DNA of 18,177 nucleotides. Origin: JAVVEW01 sp032251045. Its GTDB lineage: Bacteria; Pseudomonadota; Gammaproteobacteria; Methylococcales; Methylomonadaceae. Within the stretch, counting starts at the first letter, position 1. The number at the start of each line of letters is the position of its first letter. The notes below the pieces were generated by a model. That model was not told where the DNA came from. It ran no database searches and worked only from the letters and a program-made list of their open reading frames with translations. Where the stretch lies: the NCBI GenBank assembly GCA_032251045.1, contig JAVVEW010000049.1:1-18177 (forward strand), given 5' to 3'. Below, in pieces: positions 6,674 through 16,948 of this stretch. The position numbers and the translations under genes were made by a program.

Positions 6674-6826
6674 GAAACGTTTGACATCGATGCGTTCATG
6701 CCGGCTGATGGCCTCGCATTCCGTGCTGATGAAAGCGCGGCTGGCGCGCTTTTTGAGGACGCGGCCCTGGCAGCAATGCTCAAACCGAGAATGGCTGCGA
6801 CCGTGGGTATCACGCTGGTGCTGCCT

Positions 6827-6832
6827 TATACT
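6827..6832 (+). promoter_or_regulatory. Candidate -10 element for uvrB
   Basis: TATACT matches the -10 consensus at 5 of 6 positions and would start transcription about 24 nt before the uvrB ATG. No convincing -35 box precedes it. I see no LexA box of the CTGT-N8-ACAG type in 6616-6862, so SOS control of uvrB is not supported by this sequence. Confidence 0.3.
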
Positions 6833-6862
6833 GTCAAACTTGTCTTACACTGACTATAGCTT

Positions 6863-8875
<2,013 letters not shown>

Positions 8876-8892
8876 TAAGCCAACGAATGGAC

Positions 8893-8937
8893 AAAAAAAA
8901 CCGCCCGTGAAATATGCTGGCATATCTCGACGAGCGG
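8893..8937 (-). terminator. Strong intrinsic terminator pointing left, with no matching gene
   Basis: Read on the minus strand, CCGCTCGT (8930-8937) pairs with ACGGGCGG (8901-8908) with one G-T wobble. Inside this, ATATGC-CA-GCATAT forms an inner stem, and eight T follow (8893-8900). On the plus strand the hairpin has no T-run after it and one C-A mismatch, so it is poorly suited to end uvrB. No minus-strand protein gene lies upstream of it. It may end a small antisense or intergenic RNA. Confidence 0.7.
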
Positions 8938-8990
8938 AACTATCTCCGCGCTTGAGTTTAACAACGAAAACGACAACGCAAAGCCTGAAA

Positions 8991-9011
8991 AAGTTTATGA
9001 TAAATAAACTT
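8991..9011 (+). promoter_or_regulatory. Inverted repeat, probable operator of the lysR-type gene
   Basis: AAGTTTAT and ATAAACTT are perfect 8-bp inverted arms separated by GATAA. The core contains a T-N11-A arrangement as in LysR-type binding sites. It overlaps the -35 region of the promoter that ends at 9023, a common position for autorepression. Confidence 0.5.
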
Positions 9012-9023
9012 AGAATTTATAAT
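8995..9023 (+). promoter_or_regulatory. Candidate promoter of the LysR/TetR gene pair
   Basis: A perfect TATAAT lies at 9018-9023. The -35 position at 17-bp spacing (TTATGA, 8995-9000) matches only 3 of 6, which would suit an activated or repressed promoter. The start near 9030 gives a leader of about 50 nt that contains the 9045-9061 hairpin. Confidence 0.5.
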
Positions 9024-9044
9024 TTATTTCTCAACCTCATTGCC

Positions 9045-9061
9045 GGAGGCGACACGCCTCC
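9045..9061 (+). other. Leader hairpin before the lysR-type gene
   Basis: GGAGGCG-ACA-CGCCTCC is a perfect 7-bp stem with a 3-nt loop. It hides an SD-like GGAGG. It lies 20 nt before the start codon I prefer (ATG 9082) and could affect translation or RNA stability. Confidence 0.4.
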
Positions 9062-9081
9062 CGCCCGCTGCGGAAAACCTC

Positions 9082-9999
9082 ATGGATAAACTCACCTGCG
9101 TACGGGTATTTTGCCGCATTGTCGAACTGGGCGGCTTTGCGCCCGTGGCCCGGGAAATGAACCTGTCCGCGATGACAATCAGCAAATATATCGCTCACCT
9201 GGAGCAGTCGCTGGGCGTCTCTTTGCTGAACCGCACCACGCGCCGAGTCAGCTTAACAGAAGCCGGCGAGGCCTATCTGGCTGGCTGCCGGCCACTATTA
9301 GAGCAGTTCGCCGCGCTGGATGAATCGGTCAGCCAGCTGGCTCAAGACCGGCGCACAGTACAAGGCACATTGAAAATTTCCGCACCGATCGATTTTGGCG
9401 GCCTGTACATGGTGGATGCGGTCAATGCCTATCAACAGCAATTCCCCAATGTCAAAGCCATGCTGTATCTGCAAAATGCCGACATCAAGCTGGCCGAGGG
9501 CGTTTATGATGTCGCCGTGGTGGTGGCCAATAACCTGGATCCTGGAGTCATCGCCAAACAACTGGCCGTGACCCGCTTAGGCACCTATGCCGCGCCGGAT
9601 TATCTGGCGCGGTATGGCGAGCCGCATCATATCGATGAGCTGGATCAGCACCGTTGCCTGCATTACATTGGCAGCCCGCATGAAGATCACTGGCTGTTTC
9701 AGCACTGCGGTCAATGGGTGCAATATCGACATCACTGGCATTTTGCTTCCAACCATGGCCGCGCCCTGTGTCAGGCGGCCGCCTTGGGCATGGGCATTGC
9801 TCAAGCACCGGAATTCGCGGTACGCTGGCATCTGCAACAAGGCTTATTGACCGAAATCTTGACCGACTATCGCATCACCCATCTGGCCGTTTATGCCACT
9901 TATCTGCAAAAACGTTACATTCCGGCAAAAACCGCAACGTTTGTTAATTTTTTGGTCGATTACTTACGCCTGAAGGCGCAGTCCAACCAGTCAGCCTAG
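9082..9999 (+). CDS. LysR-family transcriptional regulator
   Basis: This is a DNA-binding regulator of 305 aa, the standard LysR length. The N-terminal winged helix-turn-helix covers about residues 1-60, with the recognition segment around FAPVAREMNLSAMTISKYIA and the family signature LLNRTTRRVSLTEAGEAYL. The effector-binding domain follows (about 90-300), including TLKISAPIDFGG and a GMGIAQAPEFAV stretch near residues 236-247. I choose ATG 9082 because the LysR N-terminus MDKLTCVRVF starts there; an in-frame TTG at 9040 would add 14 non-conserved residues. The effector is unknown. The gene for the TetR-type regulator starts 4 nt after its stop, so the two form an operon, probably under the operator at 8991-9011. 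Confidence 0.93.
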   Translation: MDKLTCVRVFCRIVELGGFAPVAREMNLSAMTISKYIAHLEQSLGVSLLNRTTRRVSLTEAGEAYLAGCRPLLEQFAALDESVSQLAQDRRTVQGTLKISAPIDFGGLYMVDAVNAYQQQFPNVKAMLYLQNADIKLAEGVYDVAVVVANNLDPGVIAKQLAVTRLGTYAAPDYLARYGEPHHIDELDQHRCLHYIGSPHEDHWLFQHCGQWVQYRHHWHFASNHGRALCQAAALGMGIAQAPEFAVRWHLQQGLLTEILTDYRITHLAVYATYLQKRYIPAKTATFVNFLVDYLRLKAQSNQSA

Positions 10000-10003
10000 C
10001 CTT

Positions 10004-10573
10004 ATGCCCAGACACAATCGCCACAGCCCCGAGCAACTTCGCACCTTGCTACTTAACGCCGCCGATACCATCCTCAACGAAGAAGGCGTCAGCGCCTTGA
10101 CGGCACGTCGGGTAGCGGCTGAAATCGGCTATACCGTAGCCGGAATTTATAAAGTATTTCCCAGCATGACGGCGCTGATGCAGGCGCTTAATCACGCCAC
10201 ATTGGCGCAACTGGTCGAGGAACTTAGCGTTCATCTTGAACAACAGCCTTTTAAGCCACACCATGTGGCCGAGCTGGGGCTGGCTTATTGGCGTTTCAGC
10301 CAACAACATGCGGCCCGCTGGCGGCTGTTGTTCAGCCCCCCTCCAGAACATGTGCCGGATGATTACCGCGCCGCCTTCGCGGCGCTGGACCAGGTGTTCA
10401 TTCAGGCCTGCCTGGCGCTCGATGCCAAGCAGGGTGACGCGCCAGGGCTTGCGTTGAGCCGGGCTTTGAGTGGCCTTCTGCTCCATTATGAACAGGTGCA
10501 ACCCAAGCCCCGGCACCCGGTAGCGCTGGACAAGCTGATTCGGCTTACTTGTCTGCAATTTGCCAAGATGTGA
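10004..10573 (+). CDS. TetR/AcrR-family transcriptional regulator
   Basis: This is a 189-aa one-component repressor type. The N-terminal helix-turn-helix (about residues 10-58) contains LLNAADTILNEEGVSALTAR and the recognition part AAEIGYTVAGIYKVFPS, with a YKVF in place of the more usual YYHF. The C-terminal ligand domain (about 65-189) is all-helical and has no membrane segment. It lies 4 nt after the LysR-type gene and is surely co-transcribed with it. No efflux pump, oxidoreductase or other usual TetR target is adjacent; mutS follows after about 80 bp. The ligand and targets are unknown. Confidence 0.92.
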   Translation: MPRHNRHSPEQLRTLLLNAADTILNEEGVSALTARRVAAEIGYTVAGIYKVFPSMTALMQALNHATLAQLVEELSVHLEQQPFKPHHVAELGLAYWRFSQQHAARWRLLFSPPPEHVPDDYRAAFAALDQVFIQACLALDAKQGDAPGLALSRALSGLLLHYEQVQPKPRHPVALDKLIRLTCLQFAKM

Positions 10574-10597
10574 TCCCTTGCAAGCCTACGGCCAGCA

Positions 10598-10626
10598 TTG
10601 CCCGGACGCGGCCGCTTCGGTACGAT
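10598..10626 (+). promoter_or_regulatory. Candidate promoter for mutS
   Basis: TTGCCC (10598-10603) and TACGAT (10621-10626) are 17 nt apart and each match consensus at 4 of 6 positions. Transcription would begin near 10633, about 22 nt before the GTG start of mutS. Read-through from the TetR gene is also possible, as no terminator is seen between them. Confidence 0.35.
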
Positions 10627-10654
10627 AATCGGTTTTCCCAAACGCGAACACTTC

Positions 10655-13222
10655 GTGAGCCACTCCGAACTGAATAACTCACACACGCCGATGATGCGCC
10701 AATACTGGCGCATCAAGGCCGACTACCCGCATTGCCTGTTGTTTTATCGCATGGGCGATTTTTACGAGCTGTTTTATGACGACGCCAAAACCGCCGCCAA
10801 AATGCTCGATATTACCCTGACCCAGCGCGGTCAGTCGGCGGGTCAGCCGATTCCGATGGCCGGCATTCCCTATCATGCCGCGGAAAGTTATCTGGCGCGG
10901 CTGATCAAGGCCGGGCAAACGGTGGCGATTTGTGAACAAATCGGCGACCCGGCCGCCAGCAAGGGGCCGGTAGAACGGAAAGTGGTACGCGTGGTCACGC
11001 CCGGCACGGTGACCGACGAGGCGCTCTTGAGCGCCCGGCAGGATACGTTGCTAGCGGCCCTGTGGCGGCAACATGACCAGTTCGGCCTGGCCGCGCTGGA
11101 TTTGTCGGCAGGCCGCTTTGTGATGCAACAACTGACCGATGAAACCGATGTCTCAGGGCTTTTAGCCCGCATCGCGCCGGCGGAAGTGTTATTACCGGAA
11201 AGTTTTACCGACCTTCCGGCGCTGTCCGACTACACCCAAACCCGCCGCCCCGACTGGCATTTCGAGCCAGGCAGCGCCGAGGAACGCCTGTGCCGGCATT
11301 TTGGCGTTCAGGACCTGACCGGCTTTGGCTGTACCGGCCACAGTGCGGCCATCGCCGCCGCCGGCGCGTTGCTGACCTTTGTCCAGGAAACCCAGCAAAC
11401 CGCCCTGCCCCATATCGACCGGCTGACGGTGGAACATGACCGGCATTACATTGGCCTGGACGCCGCCACGTTTCGCAATCTGGAGCTGGAACAACACCCA
11501 TCCGGTAATCACGCACTGACCCTGGCCGGGGTGCTGGACAGTTGCGAAACCGGCATGGGCAGCCGCTGCCTGAAACGCTGGCTGAAACAACCGATTCGCG
11601 ATCAGGCCCGGCTGAAACGCCGTTACGGCGCGGTCTTGAACCTGACCGACGGCGGGGCGCTGAACACTTTACGCGAACAGCTGCGCCAGGTCGGTGATGT
11701 CGAACGCATCGCCACCCGGATCGCGCTGCGCTCGGCAAGACCTCGGGATTTGACCACGCTCAGGCAAACCTTAAAAGTGCTGCCTGGCTTGCAAGAGGCT
11801 TTGTCCGCGTTAACCGATCCGGCGCTGCAAAAGCTTAACGAACAGTTACAAGCACAACCGGCCCTGGTCGAGCTGTTGCAAACCGCCCTGGTCGAGCAAC
11901 CGCCCATGCTGATCCGCGACGGCGGCGTGATCGCTAAGGGCTTTGACCCGGATCTGGATCAACTGCGCGCGTTAAGCGAGAACGCCGACCGGTTTTTGCT
12001 GGATCTGGAAGCCAAGGAACAAGCGCAATCCGGCTTGAGCCAGCTGAAAATCGGCTATAACAAAGTGCATGGCTATTATTTTGAGATCAGCAAGCTGAAA
12101 GCCGGCCAGGTGCCCGATTATTTTCAGCGCAAGCAAACCTTAAAAGGCGTGGAGCGTTATATCACCGAGGATTTGAAACGCTTTGAAGATCAGGTGTTAA
12201 GCGCCCGGGACAAAGCCTTGAGCCTGGAAAAACAGCTTTACGAGCAATTGCTGAGCACGCTGGCCGAGCATTTGTCGGCGCTGAAAAACCTGAGCCAGGC
12301 GCTGGCCAGCCTGGATGTGTTGTGTTGTTTTGCCGAACGCGCGCTCACGCTGGAGCTGACCGCGCCGGTGCTGACCGAACATATCGGCCTCGACATCCGC
12401 CAAGGCCGACATCTGGTGGTGGAAAGCGTCAGTGAACAACCGTTTATCGCCAACGATCTCAAGCTCGATCAACAGCGCAGCCTGCTGATCATCACCGGCC
12501 CCAACATGGGCGGTAAATCCACCTACATGCGGCAGAACGCGCTGATTGTGTTGCTGGCGCATATCGGCTGTTTCGTGCCGGCGGACTATGCTGAAATCGG
12601 CCCGATCGACCGCATTTTCACCCGTATCGGTGCCGCTGACGATCTGGCCGGCGGCCGCTCCACGTTCATGGTGGAAATGACTGAAACCGCCAACATTCTG
12701 CATAACGCCACCGAACAAAGCCTGGTGCTGATGGATGAAGTCGGGCGCGGCACCAGCACGTTTGACGGCTTGTCGCTGGCCTTTGCCTGCGCCGATTATC
12801 TGGCCCGTAAACTCAAGGCGCTGACTTTGTTCGCCACCCATTATTTTGAGCTGACCACGCTGGCTGAAGATCATGACGCGGTCGCCAATGTGCATCTGGA
12901 CGCGCGTGAATTCGGCCAGGAAATTGTCTTTTTGCACGAGGTTAAAGAAGGCCCGGCCAGCCAGAGCTATGGTCTGAACGTGGCTGCTTTAGCCGGTATT
13001 CCGAAAAACGTGATCGACCGCGCCCGCGACAAACTGGAAAAACTGGAAAACCAACATCACCCGGAGCCGCCGACAACCGGCCAACAACTGGATTTATTTG
13101 CCGACAGCGCGCCGCATCCGGCGGTGGTGATACTGGAAAGCCTCAACCCCGATGAACTCAGCCCGAAACAAGCACTGGACTTGCTGTATCGGCTGAGCGG
13201 GTTATGCCCGACCACGCATTAA
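10655..13222 (+). CDS. mutS: DNA mismatch repair protein MutS
   Basis: MutS recognises base mismatches and small loops and starts methyl-directed repair with MutL. I choose GTG 10655, giving 855 aa. With this start the mismatch-wedging Phe-X-Glu falls at F36 and E38 (MGDFYELF), the same numbers as in E. coli MutS (853 aa). Upstream in-frame TTG 10598 would add 19 residues unlike the family. Domain order is normal: mismatch-binding (1-115), connector, core and clamp, then the ATPase with Walker A GPNMGGKST (615-623), Walker B DEVGRGTST (from D694) and ATHYFELT. A short C-terminal tail carries the tetramer-type region. The end is 2 nt from the stop of the convergent gene, with no terminator between. 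Confidence 0.97.
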   Translation: MSHSELNNSHTPMMRQYWRIKADYPHCLLFYRMGDFYELFYDDAKTAAKMLDITLTQRGQSAGQPIPMAGIPYHAAESYLARLIKAGQTVAICEQIGDPAASKGPVERKVVRVVTPGTVTDEALLSARQDTLLAALWRQHDQFGLAALDLSAGRFVMQQLTDETDVSGLLARIAPAEVLLPESFTDLPALSDYTQTRRPDWHFEPGSAEERLCRHFGVQDLTGFGCTGHSAAIAAAGALLTFVQETQQTALPHIDRLTVEHDRHYIGLDAATFRNLELEQHPSGNHALTLAGVLDSCETGMGSRCLKRWLKQPIRDQARLKRRYGAVLNLTDGGALNTLREQLRQVGDVERIATRIALRSARPRDLTTLRQTLKVLPGLQEALSALTDPALQKLNEQLQAQPALVELLQTALVEQPPMLIRDGGVIAKGFDPDLDQLRALSENADRFLLDLEAKEQAQSGLSQLKIGYNKVHGYYFEISKLKAGQVPDYFQRKQTLKGVERYITEDLKRFEDQVLSARDKALSLEKQLYEQLLSTLAEHLSALKNLSQALASLDVLCCFAERALTLELTAPVLTEHIGLDIRQGRHLVVESVSEQPFIANDLKLDQQRSLLIITGPNMGGKSTYMRQNALIVLLAHIGCFVPADYAEIGPIDRIFTRIGAADDLAGGRSTFMVEMTETANILHNATEQSLVLMDEVGRGTSTFDGLSLAFACADYLARKLKALTLFATHYFELTTLAEDHDAVANVHLDAREFGQEIVFLHEVKEGPASQSYGLNVAALAGIPKNVIDRARDKLEKLENQHHPEPPTTGQQLDLFADSAPHPAVVILESLNPDELSPKQALDLLYRLSGLCPTTH

Positions 13223-13224
13223 AG

Positions 13225-16200
13225 TTACAAATTACTGCTGATCGCCTCAAATAAATCGCAACACAGCGCCGGATTAGCCCGGTACTGCTCATACGACGCG
13301 CATGTCTCATCCGATAGGTCAGCACCGGCTTTAAGCTGCGATGCCTGCACTTGTTGAAACCCCATACTCCAATCGATAAACAAGCGCCGCGACACACAAC
13401 CTTGGGCCAAGACAACGACATCATAATGGCGCGGATCATGGCAAATATGTTCGTACAATGCCAACACGGCATCTTCTGGCCCTTCCAGATATTGCAAAAA
13501 TGCATCGCCTAAATAAAGCAGATAGCCGGTAATACCGACACTGCGATTAAAGCGGCGCGCCTTGGCCAATATCTGCGTCAAGTCATCGACACTGACGCTG
13601 ACATGACAGCGACTGGCATAAATCAGAAACACCTGTTTTTCTTTCGGCCTCTTATCGAGGTGAGTATCATCTTGCATACGCGCCACAAGCTCGACCTCGG
13701 ACATCGGCCGACCATACCAATACCCCTGAATCGCATCAATACCTAAAGTGCGAACAATATCACGCTGCCCCGGTGTCTCCACGCCTTCGGCAATCAAACG
13801 CAAACGCAAGGCTTTGGCCATGCGGCAAATTGCTGCGGCAACCGCCTGACTGTCTTCACTGTGCTCGATATTGCGAATAAATTCCCGGTCTATTTTCAAG
13901 GTATCCACTTTCAGGCGCAGCAATTGCGCTAACGACGAATAACCGGTGCCAAAATCATCCACGGCGATTTTCATACCTAACGCCGATAAGGCCTCCAAAC
14001 GAATGCGATTGGTCTGCACATCGGCCATCAGCGAACTTTCCGTAACCTCCAGCACCAGATGCCGGGGCATCGCTCCCGTTGTCTGAAGTATCGCTGCAAA
14101 CTCTTCCGGCAAGGCGTCACTGTCCAACTGACATGCCGACACATTAACCGATAAATACCAGCCTCGTTCAGGCAAACAGCCCTGCCATCGCGCCACAGCC
14201 AGACAAGCCTGCTCAAACACCCAAAGCCCGATCAGGCGAATCAGGCCGCAGCTTTCCGCCACTGGAATAAATTCCGCCGGCGAAATCTCCTCATCACCGT
14301 GCCGCCAGCGCAGTAATAATTCAGCGCCCATGGTCATTTCGTTTTCGGTATGAACGATAGGCTGAAACAGCGGATAAAGCTCATTGCGCTCAATGGCCGA
14401 ACGTAACCCCTGGGCAAGCGCCATACGCCGTGCTGCCTGAGTTTGCAAGGCATCGCTAAAAAACTGCCAGCCATCACGGCCTTTTTGCTTCACTTCATAC
14501 ATGGCAAGGTCAGCGGTACGCAGCAATTCATCGGCATTATGCGTCGCGCCCTGCCCCAACACCACACCAATACTGCATGACAACAACAACTCCACGCCGT
14601 CAATCATTTGCGGCTCGCGCATGGCCATCACAATACGCTCGGCCAGTGCGGCGACCCTGTCGCGCTCGGTAACATGTTCACACAGCACCGCAAACTCATC
14701 CCCGGCCAGACGCGCCACTATATCGCCTGCACCGACCTGCTCCAGTATCAAGCGGGCATGATGTCTTAGCAGCGCATCGCCCAGCCGATGACTGTAATGG
14801 TCATTAACCTGCTTGAAACCATCCAGATCCACCAGCAACACGGCAACACTCGCGCCACTGCGCCGAGCACGCTCCAGCGCATTGGCTAACCGGTCATGAA
14901 ACAACACCCGATTGGCAAGCCCGGTAAGCGGATCGTGGGTGGTGCGCCAATTCAGTGCCTGCTCTGCCTTTTGCACATCGATTAAATCCCGCAATGTGGT
15001 CACCAACACCCAATGGTTGCCGTGACGAAATTTGGCAATCGCCGCCTCCATCGGGAAAAAACTGCCATCCTTGCGATAACCCATGATCTGGCCGCGCTGA
15101 CCCATTCGGCGCTGCGTCGGTTCACCTACCACAAATTGTTGAAAAACCTGCTCGTGGAAGGTACGCATGTGCGGCGGCACCAAATCATGCACCGACATGC
15201 CGCACAACTCCCCTGATTGATAACCGAACAACCGCTCCGCACTGGGATTGGCTTCTCGAATCATGCCTTGTTCATCTGCCGTAATCACCGCCATATCGGC
15301 AATGGCCAGCACTTGCCGCAACTCGGCCAGCTGCTGGTCTGTTGCAGTCGCCATCTCGCCCGGGTGCGCGGCAGCTTCGGCCACAGCTGGCGCAGCCTGC
15401 AGATTCACCACTTTGAAATGATCGCGATAACGCGCTGGTATGACCGGCGCAATAGCGCCAAATGCCTGCACAAGTTCCAGCCTACCGGCCTCCGTGCAAC
15501 GCGCCAGGTAACTGTTAATATGGGCATGATGGGTGCGAGCGTCCATGCGGACTTCGCCTTGTGGCGCCTTGAGACGGACCTGTTCCAGCGCCGTCACCAA
15601 CGCCTCGGCGTCCAGGCTACCGGCCAGGCGCATGGCCTCCGCCGCCGCCGTCACGCACACCCAGGTGCCTTCGCCAAAGTTGGTCAAAAAGCCATGACCT
15701 TCCGGCCAATTGCCCAAAACCCCGGGGTAATGCGCCAAATCGGCCAGCAACGCCTGATTTTCAGGCGTGTTAAGCGTCATGAAATAAGTATTGGTGGAAT
15801 AAATGCCGGCACGCATCTCAGGACTCAGGCAGGATGCCATCAATTCATCAAAATGGCCGGTGAGCACGGCCATAGACTGACTCAAGCCCCGTGCCGCGAA
15901 ACGCTTAAGCACCTGAATTTGGTCACTACCAGCAAAATACGGTACAAACACATCGGCGCCCGAAGTTTGCAGGCCATCCAGCAACCACTCGATGTCATCT
16001 TCACCTGCACCCAGGGGCAGATAGTGTTCACCTAATACCTCCCCACCAACTTGCCGCAAGGCGCGCTTCGCGGCATCGATAGACCCTCTTGGCCATTCAT
16101 AATTATTGCCGGCGAAATACATTTTCGGGCCATGCCGCTGTGCCATCAACGCAACCGCCTGGTCGATTTGCTGGTTTGGCAATGCGGCAAAATGAAAAAA

Positions 16201-16551
16201 ATAGCGATTGGCGATACTGCCTTCGTAGAAGGAGAAATTAAGATAGGGAATGCGTTGCACCGCCGCCACCTGTCTGGCCACGGCAATGCGTGAATTGGAC
16301 AACAAGTTGCCAATCAACACCTGACAGCGCCGTTCCAGCAAGCGCCGGGCTGCGGTCAACGCGGTATCCGGCAAGCTGCCGTCATCTTCAACCAGCAGTT
16401 CAATCGGCACACCGACCACGCCTCCTTGCGCATTGATGCGATTGACGGCAATCTGAGCTGCCCGGCAAATGTCCTCTCCATACAGCGACACAATACCGGT
16501 CAACGGCGCCATTAAACCAATGCGTATCGGTTGCGTCAGTCGGCTGCTCAT
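13225..16551 (-). CDS. Multi-sensor c-di-GMP protein: binding-protein-like, PAS, GGDEF, EAL and BLUF domains
   Basis: The 1108-aa protein should make and/or break down cyclic di-GMP in response to several inputs. Residues 8-380 resemble the AmiC/UrtA type of substrate-binding protein (IRIGLMAPLTG, ALPNQQI, a GGEVLGEHYLPLG block), but no signal peptide or membrane helix is present, so it is probably a cytoplasmic ligand sensor. PAS follows (about 408-525, YRKDGSFFPME). GGDEF (about 535-695) has AGDEF at 616-620 and metal-site VDLDGF. Its inhibitory RxxD site reads GAGD, so the Arg is missing. EAL (about 710-955) reads ELLLR at 744-748 and keeps NVSA, EVTES, DDFGTGYSS, KID, AEGVET and QGY, so it looks active. 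BLUF (about 973-1070) has Y978, N1002, Q1020, W1061 and M1063, the flavin-contacting set. The start is ATG 16551. It is convergent with mutS and divergent from the FadL-type gene. Confidence 0.93.
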   Translation of the reverse strand: MSSRLTQPIRIGLMAPLTGIVSLYGEDICRAAQIAVNRINAQGGVVGVPIELLVEDDGSLPDTALTAARRLLERRCQVLIGNLLSNSRIAVARQVAAVQRIPYLNFSFYEGSIANRYFFHFAALPNQQIDQAVALMAQRHGPKMYFAGNNYEWPRGSIDAAKRALRQVGGEVLGEHYLPLGAGEDDIEWLLDGLQTSGADVFVPYFAGSDQIQVLKRFAARGLSQSMAVLTGHFDELMASCLSPEMRAGIYSTNTYFMTLNTPENQALLADLAHYPGVLGNWPEGHGFLTNFGEGTWVCVTAAAEAMRLAGSLDAEALVTALEQVRLKAPQGEVRMDARTHHAHINSYLARCTEAGRLELVQAFGAIAPVIPARYRDHFKVVNLQAAPAVAEAAAHPGEMATATDQQLAELRQVLAIADMAVITADEQGMIREANPSAERLFGYQSGELCGMSVHDLVPPHMRTFHEQVFQQFVVGEPTQRRMGQRGQIMGYRKDGSFFPMEAAIAKFRHGNHWVLVTTLRDLIDVQKAEQALNWRTTHDPLTGLANRVLFHDRLANALERARRSGASVAVLLVDLDGFKQVNDHYSHRLGDALLRHHARLILEQVGAGDIVARLAGDEFAVLCEHVTERDRVAALAERIVMAMREPQMIDGVELLLSCSIGVVLGQGATHNADELLRTADLAMYEVKQKGRDGWQFFSDALQTQAARRMALAQGLRSAIERNELYPLFQPIVHTENEMTMGAELLLRWRHGDEEISPAEFIPVAESCGLIRLIGLWVFEQACLAVARWQGCLPERGWYLSVNVSACQLDSDALPEEFAAILQTTGAMPRHLVLEVTESSLMADVQTNRIRLEALSALGMKIAVDDFGTGYSSLAQLLRLKVDTLKIDREFIRNIEHSEDSQAVAAAICRMAKALRLRLIAEGVETPGQRDIVRTLGIDAIQGYWYGRPMSEVELVARMQDDTHLDKRPKEKQVFLIYASRCHVSVSVDDLTQILAKARRFNRSVGITGYLLYLGDAFLQYLEGPEDAVLALYEHICHDPRHYDVVVLAQGCVSRRLFIDWSMGFQQVQASQLKAGADLSDETCASYEQYRANPALCCDLFEAISSNL

Positions 16552-16881
16552 CGCCTCTGGGTCTCTTGATTTTGATCGAGGTCATGGGTGCGTAACATAT
16601 TTATACTCGCGAAAGATTATTGACTGATATTGGTAAAGAACTGCCCTCAATCCCTGAACAAAGGGGATGTCGGTAAAGCAGAGCAAGCGAACAATGCGCC
16701 TTTAGCATTATGGTTAGCGCCATCGCCCGGATTTGGTTTCGGCAACAAACTTTACCCGGGACAGTATAAACCCGCCCTCTCATGTCCATCATGAACCTAT
16801 TATAAGTTAAGGTCTTGCGCATTTTCATGACCGCGTTGGCCGTAACACACCCTCTGGACAAGGCGCCTTATCTTAAATCAA

Positions 16882-16903
16882 GATTAAATTATCGAATTTA
16901 ATC
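16882..16903. promoter_or_regulatory. Inverted repeat GATTAAATT-ATCG-AATTTAATC
   Basis: This is a perfect 9-bp AT-rich inverted repeat around ATCG, 62 nt before the start of the FadL-type gene. It could be an operator for a dimeric regulator and lies within the probable promoter zone. No T-run follows, so it is not a terminator. Confidence 0.45.
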
Positions 16904-16926
16904 GGTTCATAGATTTCGACAAACCC

Positions 16927-16948
16927 TCGAAAATAGCGCTATTTTCGA
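16927..16948. promoter_or_regulatory. Perfect 22-bp palindrome just before the FadL-type gene
   Basis: TCGAAAATAGC is followed immediately by its exact reverse complement. It ends 4 nt before the Shine-Dalgarno-like AGGGGA (16953-16958) and 17 nt before ATG. It may be an operator or, if transcribed, a leader hairpin next to the ribosome-binding site that tunes stability or translation. Confidence 0.6.

Noticed and set aside
6629..6853. Possible 74-aa protein gene between tpiA and uvrB, starting MKIAAYDMFF
   Set aside because: There is no Shine-Dalgarno sequence and no recognised domain. Its 5' part coincides with the likely tpiA promoter (6645-6673) and its 3' end with the likely uvrB promoter. 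It remains possible, but I do not call it.
6780..6862. LexA (SOS) box upstream of uvrB, suggested by CTGTCAAAC near 6831
   Set aside because: The second half-site ACAG is absent at the required spacing; the sequence reads CTGT-N8-TCTT.
8934..8950. GCGGA-ACTATC-TCCGC as a plus-strand terminator of uvrB
   Set aside because: It has only a 5-bp stem and no T-run directly after it (GCTTGAG follows).
12197..12937. Minus-strand open frame of 246 codons inside mutS
   Set aside because: It is a shadow of the MutS ATPase region, with no recognisable domain or start signal.
16601..16861. Minus-strand open frame of 86 codons in the divergent intergenic region
   Set aside because: It has no ribosome-binding site, an unusual composition and no recognised domain. 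It lies where promoters are expected.
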